A DNA stretch of 10,438 nucleotides from Clostridia bacterium (GTDB lineage: Bacteria; Bacillota; Clostridia; UBA1381), in the NCBI GenBank assembly GCA_900770405.1, contig CAAGKL010000206.1, forward strand, positions 1 through 10,438, read 5' to 3'. This document shows, in pieces, positions 5,501 through 10,438 of this stretch. A program made the position numbers and the translations under genes. The notes beneath the pieces were generated by a model. The model was not told the origin of the DNA. It worked only from the letters and a program-made list of their open reading frames with translations, and searched no databases. How positions within the stretch are numbered: position 1 is the first letter of the stretch; each line of letters starts with the position of its first letter.

Positions 5501-5529
5501 ATTATAGCACATATAGATGTGCATTGCAA
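5501..5529 (-). promoter_or_regulatory. Leftward sigma-A promoter with palindromic spacer
   Basis: On the - strand: -35 TTGCAA (5529-5524), 17-base spacer, -10 TATAAT (5506-5501), preceded by TGC, an extended -10. The spacer holds a perfect inverted repeat GCACAT-CTAT-ATGTGC (5522-5507), a candidate operator. The start would be near 5494. It points away from GNAT, into the gene-free stretch, and so defines an independent leftward transcript. Confidence 0.75.
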
Positions 5530-5547
5530 GCCTTTTTTTAATAAATG

Positions 5548-5585
5548 TTGTATATTTTTTAAAAAATTTTCAGAAAAATATACAA
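5548..5585. other. Long A/T-only hairpin between GNAT and the leftward promoter
   Basis: TTGTATATTTTT (5548-5559) pairs perfectly with AAAAATATACAA (5574-5585) around a 14-base loop that is itself A/T palindromic. It lies 3' of the GNAT stop on the - strand, without a following T-run in that direction. It may help end the GNAT operon or act as an upstream element for the promoter at 5501-5529. Role unknown. Confidence 0.5.
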
Positions 5586-5630
5586 TATATCCCGTTTTTT
5601 TACTCCCGGCGGGCATTACCGCCGCAAACA

Positions 5631-6086
5631 CTACATCTTGTGGTCGGTATTTTTTATCATCGATGCGTATTCCATCGGCGCAAAGCCGAGCGACTTATAC
5701 AGCTGCCATGCGCGCCGATTTTCCGGCTCGACCTCGAGCCTGAAAGCCACCGCGTCCGGGAAAAGCTCAAAAATCCGCTCAAGCGCCGCGTGACCGAGCC
5801 CCACTGCGCGGAATCTCTCCCGAACATAAATCTCGTCAATCCAAATTACCTCGCCGCCCGCCTCCTGCGAATAAAACCGCACGAGTACGACGTACCCCGC
5901 AATCGCGCCGTCCTTCTCGATAATCAGCCCGACCGCACGCTCGCGCGAGCGCAGCATCTCGTCAAACGCGCGCTCAAAATGCGCCGCGTCGACCGGGTGC
6001 GCCACCGCCGGCGAGGCGTAAAATTCCGCCGCCATCGCCACATACTCCGCCCTGTCGCTCTCCCGCAAAAATCTTATCTCCTGCAT
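5631..6086 (-). CDS. GNAT family N-acetyltransferase
   Basis: A 151-residue single-domain protein of the GNAT superfamily, which transfers the acetyl group of acetyl-CoA to an amine. Visible features: an N-terminal beta strand/helix start (IRFLRESDRAEYVAM), strand beta4 (VIWIDEIYVRERFR), the acetyl-CoA pyrophosphate-binding motif A with R-A-V-G-L-G (about 93-98) followed by the helix GHAALERIFE, and the C-terminal motif B stretch (AFRLEVEPENRRAWQLYKSLGF). ATG 6086 is preferred over the in-frame GTG at 6104, because GGAG (6096-6093) lies 6 bases before it and overlaps the longer frame. It is the last gene of the leftward operon, 54 bases after the DUF1015 stop. The substrate cannot be inferred; family members act on proteins, polyamines, antibiotics or small metabolites. 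Confidence 0.93.
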   Translation of the reverse strand: MQEIRFLRESDRAEYVAMAAEFYASPAVAHPVDAAHFERAFDEMLRSRERAVGLIIEKDGAIAGYVVLVRFYSQEAGGEVIWIDEIYVRERFRAVGLGHAALERIFELFPDAVAFRLEVEPENRRAWQLYKSLGFAPMEYASMIKNTDHKM

Positions 6087-6109
6087 AAATTTCTCCTCTG
6101 TCACACAAA

Positions 6110-6139
6110 TATGCAGGGGCGCGATGCCCCGGCAAGCCT
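6110..6139. other. Short intergenic hairpin before GNAT
   Basis: GGGGC-GCGAT-GCCCC (6117-6131) is a perfect 5-base stem, and CAGG/CCTG flank it at a distance. It lies between the DUF1015 stop and the GNAT ribosome binding site. It resembles the short GC-rich palindromic repeats scattered in related genomes, but only one copy is visible here. There is no T-run, so it is not a terminator. Confidence 0.35.
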
Positions 6140-6140
6140 G

Positions 6141-7331
6141 TCATCTCTCTATTTTCCGCGCTTCGGTGTAAAAGCGCTTTTCATACGCCTCGCCCATCGA
6201 AAATGTCTTGCGCGGCAGCGCGCCGTCCGCAATCACCGACGCGAACAGGTCACTTTTATCCGGCTTTGGCAGCATAAAACCTATGCAGCCGTCCTTTGCG
6301 GAAAGCTCGCGCAGCGCGTCCTCGCCGTGGATATAATCCACCTTTGCGCCGATTTTATCGAGGAAATCCTGCAGCACGCCGACCGCCAGCTTGGACTTCT
6401 CCCGCGAAAGCGAAATATCGCCCTCGCCGTGCGCCGTGATATAGTGCACCGTGTGCCCCTCGCCGCCGCACTCCTTCTCGAGCTGCGCCAAAAGCGCCTC
6501 CGCGTCCGCGCCGAAAACGACCCTATGTATCGGCTCAAATTCCAGCGCCGGGCTGTGGATATTGACAACCTCCACCAGGCAATAGCGCGCCGGGTCAGTC
6601 TCCCGCTCCGCCGGGGTCAGCCCCTGTTTTTTCTCCTCCCAGAACGCCTTCGCCGACGCCAGCGAGTGATTTCCATCACCGACCGCAAACAGCAGCCCGT
6701 CGGCGGAAGTCCCCGCCAGCCGCTCCGCCGCCGCAATCGCGCTCTGCGCCGCCTTTTCCGACAGCAGCCACCCGCGCAGATGCCCGCCGTTTTCCATCAG
6801 CTCGAAATCGTAAAGCGGCGTTTTTTCCGCGTCCGCAAGCGGCTCAACCAGAATTTTCTCGGTATCGTCCGCCAGCAGCATTATATGCGGCAGCTCCAGC
6901 GCCGCGCCGCGTCTGATTTTCACGCGCGGCGGAATACGCTCGAGCACAGTGCCCTCGGTCGCGCGGATTGCGCTTTTCGCGCCGCGGCGGTAATCGTACG
7001 CCTCCAGATCCACCGCCCCGACAAGCCCGCAGCGCACGCCCGACGGCGTGGTGCGCTCAATATAAACGAGTGCGTTTTTATACTCTTTAAAAATGCCCGA
7101 GACAAGATAATCCTTCATCTCGGCGTTAATTTTTTCAATCCGCGCATCGCCCTCGGCGAGGTACGCCTCCGGGTAAACGAGCCGCAGCGTCGACGGTGCA
7201 TCGCCGACAACCCTCTCCACCCGCTGCCAGTATTCCGGCTGCGAGGTGTACTGGTCGCACGCAACGACGCTCCACCTAAGCATATCGACTCCGTCGGGCA
7301 AAAGAATATCCGCTCTGTTAAAAACTGCCAT
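6141..7331 (-). CDS. DUF1015 family protein
   Basis: A 396-residue, cytosolic, single-unit protein of the DUF1015 (COG4198) family, whose role I do not know with certainty. Recognisable features are the start MAVFNRADILLP, the WSVVACDQYTSQPEYW block, EGTVLERIPPRVKIR, the acidic DYE-like segments and the most conserved family motif, here GDGNHSLA (218-225), equivalent to the DGHHR-type motif of other members. The C terminus has GCIGFMLPKP and ALPRKTFSMGEAYEKRFYTEARKI. In other Clostridia these genes are often next to serine biosynthesis genes; that is not the case here. ATG 7331 is chosen because GGGAGG lies 9 bases upstream and homologues begin MAVF; the in-frame ATG at 7352 would overlap the YbaK stop by four bases. 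Third gene of the leftward operon. Confidence 0.9.
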   Translation of the reverse strand: MAVFNRADILLPDGVDMLRWSVVACDQYTSQPEYWQRVERVVGDAPSTLRLVYPEAYLAEGDARIEKINAEMKDYLVSGIFKEYKNALVYIERTTPSGVRCGLVGAVDLEAYDYRRGAKSAIRATEGTVLERIPPRVKIRRGAALELPHIMLLADDTEKILVEPLADAEKTPLYDFELMENGGHLRGWLLSEKAAQSAIAAAERLAGTSADGLLFAVGDGNHSLASAKAFWEEKKQGLTPAERETDPARYCLVEVVNIHSPALEFEPIHRVVFGADAEALLAQLEKECGGEGHTVHYITAHGEGDISLSREKSKLAVGVLQDFLDKIGAKVDYIHGEDALRELSAKDGCIGFMLPKPDKSDLFASVIADGALPRKTFSMGEAYEKRFYTEARKIER

Positions 7332-7348
7332 TTTCACATTCCTCCCAC

Positions 7349-7840
7349 TCATTTTTCCCTGGTTATGTCCGCCGCCTCGGCGGGAACAGCCGCCAAAAGC
7401 GCGTCCGGAGCAAGCGCAAGCGAAGTCCCGCAGACGCCGCCCGACACGACAATTTTCTCCGCGCCCAGCGCGCTCGCGTCAACAAAGGTGCGGTAGTGCT
7501 TTTTCATTCCGATCGGCGACACTCCGCCGCGGATATAGCCCGTGAGCCCCAAAAGCTCGCGCACGTGTATCATCTCGACCTTTTTCTCGCCGCAGACCGC
7601 CGCCAATTTCTTCAGATCCAGCTCGTCGCAGACGGGTATGCACGCCACATATAGCCCGCCCTTCCCGCGCACGACCAGCGTCTTAAAACACATCTCGCAC
7701 GGCAGACCGCACAGCTCGGCAATCCGCTCGCCGAAATTCTCGCCGACCTCGCTGCCGGCGTCATATTCGATCGTATCGTACGCCACGCCGCTCTTATCGA
7801 GCATACGCATCGCGTTCGTGATATTTTTCTTCTTAGGCAT
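7349..7840 (-). CDS. ybaK: Cys-tRNA(Pro)/Cys-tRNA(Cys) deacylase, YbaK/EbsC type
   Basis: A 163-residue protein of the YbaK/ProX editing family, which hydrolyses cysteine wrongly attached to tRNA(Pro) and so protects translation fidelity. The start MPKKKNITNAMRMLDKSGVAYDTIEYD is typical. The conserved lysine implicated in catalysis is in MCFKTLVV (K53), and the diagnostic glycine-rich loop GYIRGGVSPIGMKKHYRTFVDASAL is intact. The end (KIVVSGGVCGTSLALAPDAL) also fits. ATG 7840 follows GGAGGGG (7850-7844). The HtrA-like gene ends 14 bases upstream and the DUF1015 start lies within 20 bases of its stop, so the gene sits in the middle of one operon. The name follows the family; the bacterial deacylase function is established for homologues, not for this protein. 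Confidence 0.93.
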   Translation of the reverse strand: MPKKKNITNAMRMLDKSGVAYDTIEYDAGSEVGENFGERIAELCGLPCEMCFKTLVVRGKGGLYVACIPVCDELDLKKLAAVCGEKKVEMIHVRELLGLTGYIRGGVSPIGMKKHYRTFVDASALGAEKIVVSGGVCGTSLALAPDALLAAVPAEAADITREK

Positions 7841-7854
7841 AGTCCCCTCCGTCG

Positions 7855-8955
7855 TTACAGCACTATTTCAATTTCGAGCATTTCTCCGTCGCGGTAGACG
7901 GTGAGAATCATTCTGTCGCCCTTTTGGTGCGTATCGCGGATTTTGTTGAGGTCAGCAACCGACGCGACCGTCTGCTCGTCCGCCTTTAAAATCAGGTCGC
8001 CCTTCTTTACGCCGCCCTCGCTCGCCGGCGAGTTCTCCGCCACAGCCTCAACCTGCACTCCGTGCGCAGTATCGCTGCCTCGGATGCCGATGACAAGCCC
8101 GCTCGCGGACGTGCCCGTGCCGGTTATGCTCTCGGTCACCTGGGCGATGTCGTTCGACGGCACGGCAAGCGAAATCCCGCTTGCGCCCGAGGAAATCATC
8201 GTTGTAATCATTCCGACAGCCCTGCCGTTTTCGTCAAAGAGCATACACCCCGCGCAATCCGCAGGTGCGGCGTCGGTCTGCAAAAGGTTGATGGTCTGCC
8301 CGCCCGAAAGCTCGATGCCGTTATTCACGCCGCAAATCGTGCCGAGCGTCATTGTCGTGCCGAGCTGCGTGTTCAGATACCTGCCGATCGCGGCAACGCG
8401 CGCGCCCGAGGCGAGCGTCGACGAGTCGGCAAATTCGACCGGGGCGAGCCCGTCCTTATCTATTTTCAGAATCGCGCAGTCGGTTTTTGTGTCGATGCCG
8501 ACAACCTCCGCGGGGTAGTCCTGACCGTCGGAAAGCCGCACCGTTGTGCCGTTTTGGTCAACTGCCGAGCTTGCGGTGAGGATATAGCCGTCGGCGGAAA
8601 TCACCGTGCCGGTCGAGCTCTGCTGCGATACCATACGCCCGAAAAAGCCGCCGCCCGACACGCTCTGCGCGCTGACGGTGCAAATCGAGCCGTCGAGCCG
8701 CTCGCCAAGCCCGGCAAAGCCGCCCGCCTCCTCGCTCTGTCCGACCGCAGCCGGCGCCGAGGGTGAGATTGCCGCGCGCGAGCGCATATGCGGCAGCACA
8801 AGCGCAGTGTACGCCGCGAAACAGACGCAGCACGTTACCGCGGCAGCCAGCACCCCCGCAGCCCAAGCCGGCAGCCGGGTCTTTTTCTTGACCTTTTTAT
8901 AGCTGTAGCAGCCAAGCTCGTCCAAAACGTATGAATATTCTTCCCTGTCCGACAT
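7855..8955 (-). CDS. HtrA/DegP-like membrane protein with PDZ domain, catalytic residues lost (probable pseudoprotease)
   Basis: A 366-residue protein with a short cytosolic part (EEYSYVLDELGCYSYKK), one membrane helix (about 30-54), a Ser/Pro/Ala-rich stretch, a trypsin-like fold and a C-terminal PDZ domain (about 277-366; GVKKGDLILKADEQTV). The fold is clear: GTVISADGYILTA, KTDCAILKI, then QTDAA and NGRAVGM. But where active HtrA has the His of NHVV, this has SSAV (Ser130). Where it has GNSGGPL, this has DCAGCML (Ala235 in place of the nucleophile). Only the Asp (D159 in KTDCAIL) remains. So it should not cleave peptides by the usual mechanism and may act as a binding or scaffold protein outside the membrane. 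ATG 8955 is preferred; AAGGG lies about 10 bases upstream, whereas the in-frame ATG at 8973 has no ribosome binding site. First gene of the leftward operon. Confidence 0.9.
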   Translation of the reverse strand: MSDREEYSYVLDELGCYSYKKVKKKTRLPAWAAGVLAAAVTCCVCFAAYTALVLPHMRSRAAISPSAPAAVGQSEEAGGFAGLGERLDGSICTVSAQSVSGGGFFGRMVSQQSSTGTVISADGYILTASSAVDQNGTTVRLSDGQDYPAEVVGIDTKTDCAILKIDKDGLAPVEFADSSTLASGARVAAIGRYLNTQLGTTMTLGTICGVNNGIELSGGQTINLLQTDAAPADCAGCMLFDENGRAVGMITTMISSGASGISLAVPSNDIAQVTESITGTGTSASGLVIGIRGSDTAHGVQVEAVAENSPASEGGVKKGDLILKADEQTVASVADLNKIRDTHQKGDRMILTVYRDGEMLEIEIVL

Positions 8956-8987
8956 TCTTCCCAGTCCCTTCATAAAGTCAGTTAATT

Positions 8988-9096
8988 GACGGCTTCGCCG
9001 TCGTGAATTGCGGCTCTATCCGCATATCATTTTCCACGAAAGGCGCAAGGCTTTCATTTCACGCCCGCAAGGGCATATTCACGCGCCGTAAGGCGC
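8988..9096 (-). repeat. Tandem array of mini-hairpins in the HtrA leader
   Basis: Five short hairpins follow each other: GACGGC/GCCGTC (8988-9002), TGCGG/CCGCA (9009-9024), GAAAG/CTTTC (9038-9055), GCCC-GCAA-GGGC (9063-9074) and GCGCC-GTAA-GGCGC (9083-9096). Two are preceded by the same TTCACG (9058, 9078; period 20), and the third has a close variant (CCACG). The stems differ in sequence but keep the pairing, with GNRA-type loops as read on the + strand. The array fills the 5' untranslated leader between the 9129-9137 promoter and the HtrA start. Confidence 0.7.
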
Positions 9097-9128
9097 AATC
9101 CATCGCCCTTTCGCCCTTCACTGCTCCT

Positions 9129-9137
9129 ATTATATCA
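9129..9137 (-). promoter_or_regulatory. Extended -10 promoter of the leftward HtrA operon
   Basis: On the - strand, TGA followed by TATAAT (9137-9129), an extended -10 with no clear -35 at 16-18 bases. It lies about 40 bases past the amylase stop and 170 bases before the HtrA start. Amylase has no obvious terminator, so read-through from it is also possible. Confidence 0.55.
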
Positions 9138-9175
9138 CGCCGCGAGCGCATTTGTATGAACAAAATGTAAATTTT

Positions 9176-10438
9176 TCACGCGCGGAAAACGCCTGTCCCG
9201 TAAGGCGGCAAATTCACATAAAAAATCCCGTCCTCCGCCTGTAGTCTCTGCCCGTCGTCGGCAAGCGCCGTTATGCCGAACCGCGCCGCGTCGATGCGCA
9301 GGCAGGCGCTCTCCTCCGACGCGTTCACGCACACCACAAACCGCTCGTTTCCGCCCGCGCGCAGCATCGCATAGCCGCCGCGATAGGCGTACAGCGTGTG
9401 AATTTCGCCCGACGAAAACGCGTCCGAGCTCTTGCGCAGCGCAATCAGCGCCGCGACCTTATCGCGGGTTTCGCAATCCTCCTCGCCCCACGGGTAGCAC
9501 CCGCGGCAGAACGGGTCGGAAAAGCCCTGCATTCCCGCCTCATCGCCATAGTAGATGCACGGTATGCCCGGCATCAAGAGCACCAGCGTATACGCTGCGA
9601 AAAGCCGCCGCCGCGCCCGGTCATACTGCTCGCCCGACAGCCGGAATGCCGCCTTTTCGTCGCGCGTTGCCGGCTCAGCCACGCCGGAGAGCGCTGTCAG
9701 AATCCGCACCGTATCGTGCGTTGACAGGATATTCAAAAGCGCATAATACGCCTGCGGGGGGTAATTTTCGCGGATTGACGAAATCCTCGCGTCAAATTCT
9801 TCCGCGCCGATCCGTCCGCACAAAAAGTCGATCACCGCGCCGCGCAACGGGTAATTCATCACCGAGTCGAGCTCTTCACCATAGAGGTACTCCCGCCGGA
9901 CGCCGTAGGAAATTTTGTCCGACGCGTCCTCCCAGACCTCGCCGATTATCAGCGCGTCGGGGTTTTGCTCCTTCACGCTCGCGCGCAAAAGCTTTAAAAA
10001 ATCGTCGGGCAGCTCGTCCGCAACGTCAAGCCGCCAGCCCGCCGCCCCCGCCTTCAGCCAGCGCTTTACAATCGCGTCGGGCGCGGTCAGAATATACCGC
10101 TTATACCCCTCGTCCGCCTCCTCGACCTGCGGCAGCGTTTTCATTCCCCACCAGCTCTCGTACTCCTCCGGCCAGTCGGAAAACCGATACCAGCTGTAGT
10201 AGGGCGATGATTTTGTGCGGTATGCGCCGCCGTCGCCGTAGGTGCCGTTTTTGTTGAAATAGCGGCTGTCGCTGCCGGTGTGGTTGAACACGCCGTCCAA
10301 AATTACGCCGATGCCGTACTCGCGCGCCGCCTCGCACAGCCGCTCAAAGTCGGAATTTTCGCCTAAAATCGGGTCGATTTGCTCGTAGTCGCCGGTGTCG
10401 TAGCGGTGGTTCGATGCGGCTTTGAAAATCGGGTTTAA
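9176..10438 (-). CDS. GH13 alpha-amylase family protein, neopullulanase/maltogenic amylase-like (5' end outside window)
   Basis: The frame is open from the right edge (10438) to TGA at 9178-9176, giving 420 residues of the C-terminal two thirds. Glycoside hydrolase family 13 enzymes cleave alpha-glucan bonds. All conserved regions after the start of the barrel are seen: LNPIFKAASNHRYDTGDY at the edge, region I DGVFNHTG, region II GWRLDVADE (nucleophile D138 of the fragment), region III IIGEVWEDA (acid/base E167) and region IV NILSTHDT (D242), so it should be active. The PIFKAASNHRYDTGDY block is typical of neopullulanases and cyclomaltodextrinases. GIPCIYYGDEAGMQGFSDPF and the all-beta C-terminal domain end it. 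No signal peptide can be judged, because the N terminus is missing. It lies in the same direction as the HtrA operon. Substrate specificity is not clear. Confidence 0.95.
   Translation of the reverse strand, partial: LNPIFKAASNHRYDTGDYEQIDPILGENSDFERLCEAAREYGIGVILDGVFNHTGSDSRYFNKNGTYGDGGAYRTKSSPYYSWYRFSDWPEEYESWWGMKTLPQVEEADEGYKRYILTAPDAIVKRWLKAGAAGWRLDVADELPDDFLKLLRASVKEQNPDALIIGEVWEDASDKISYGVRREYLYGEELDSVMNYPLRGAVIDFLCGRIGAEEFDARISSIRENYPPQAYYALLNILSTHDTVRILTALSGVAEPATRDEKAAFRLSGEQYDRARRRLFAAYTLVLLMPGIPCIYYGDEAGMQGFSDPFCRGCYPWGEEDCETRDKVAALIALRKSSDAFSSGEIHTLYAYRGGYAMLRAGGNERFVVCVNASEESACLRIDAARFGITALADDGQRLQAEDGIFYVNLPPYGTGVFRA

Noticed and set aside
5064..5630. tRNA or rRNA gene in the gene-free gap
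   Set aside because: No acceptor/anticodon/T-arm arrangement or CCA end could be found. GGTTCAC at 5389-5395 resembles a T-loop only superficially.
5517..7496. A 659-codon open frame on the + strand
   Set aside because: It runs antisense to the GNAT, DUF1015 and YbaK genes, which have clear family motifs and ribosome binding sites. Its translation is rich in Arg, Leu and His without any recognisable domain, the usual shadow frame in GC-rich DNA.
8988..9096. CRISPR array
   Set aside because: Units are about 20-25 bases with variable stems and no constant repeat of 23 bases or more separated by unique spacers; no cas genes are nearby.

Overview
The window looks like a chromosome segment from a GC-rich member of the Bacillota, probably class Clostridia and near Oscillospirales. 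This placement is inferred from gene content: an amidase with copper-amine-oxidase-N domains, an L-2-amino-thiazoline-4-carboxylic acid (ATC) hydrolase family protein, a short membrane-anchored heavy-metal-associated (HMA) protein, a DUF1015 protein and strong purine-rich ribosome binding sites. Coding DNA is GC-rich, while two intergenic stretches (about 3170-4090 and 5064-5630) are clearly AT-richer.

Left part, + strand, 1-3210: the 3' end of ruvB (Holliday junction helicase), a secreted N-acetylmuramoyl-L-alanine amidase, and queA (queuosine biosynthesis), closed by a terminator. The amidase sits between ruvB and queA, and no tgt follows queA. Next (3222-3983) comes a decayed two-gene module, DUF4160 followed by DUF2442 with a helix-turn-helix tail. 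It resembles predicted toxin-antitoxin pairs. Promoter, operator-like palindrome, ribosome binding site and terminator still look intact, but the reading frames carry a TAG, a frameshift with a small deletion, and a TGA. A well-formed promoter at 4018-4046 then drives a translationally coupled pair: the membrane-anchored HMA protein and the cysteine-rich ATC-hydrolase-family protein.

Middle, 5064-5630: the convergent gap between the + and - gene sets. It holds the most striking signal in the window, a leftward transcription unit without a long ORF. It has a good promoter (5501-5529, with a palindrome in its spacer), two 5' hairpins, a heavily paired core of about 237 nt (5127-5363) that includes a predicted pseudoknot, and a terminator at 5080-5115 that works on paper in both directions. 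I read it as a structured non-coding RNA. The raiA motif is the known family I would test first, but I cannot confirm it.

Right part, - strand, 5631-8955: a compact four-gene leftward operon in transcription order HtrA-like membrane protein, YbaK/EbsC Cys-tRNA(Pro) deacylase, DUF1015 protein, GNAT acetyltransferase. The HtrA-like protein has lost the catalytic His and Ser and is probably a pseudoprotease. Its leader carries a tandem array of mini-hairpins downstream of an extended -10 promoter. The window ends inside a GH13 alpha-amylase/neopullulanase-type gene (9176-10438, - strand, 5' end missing).
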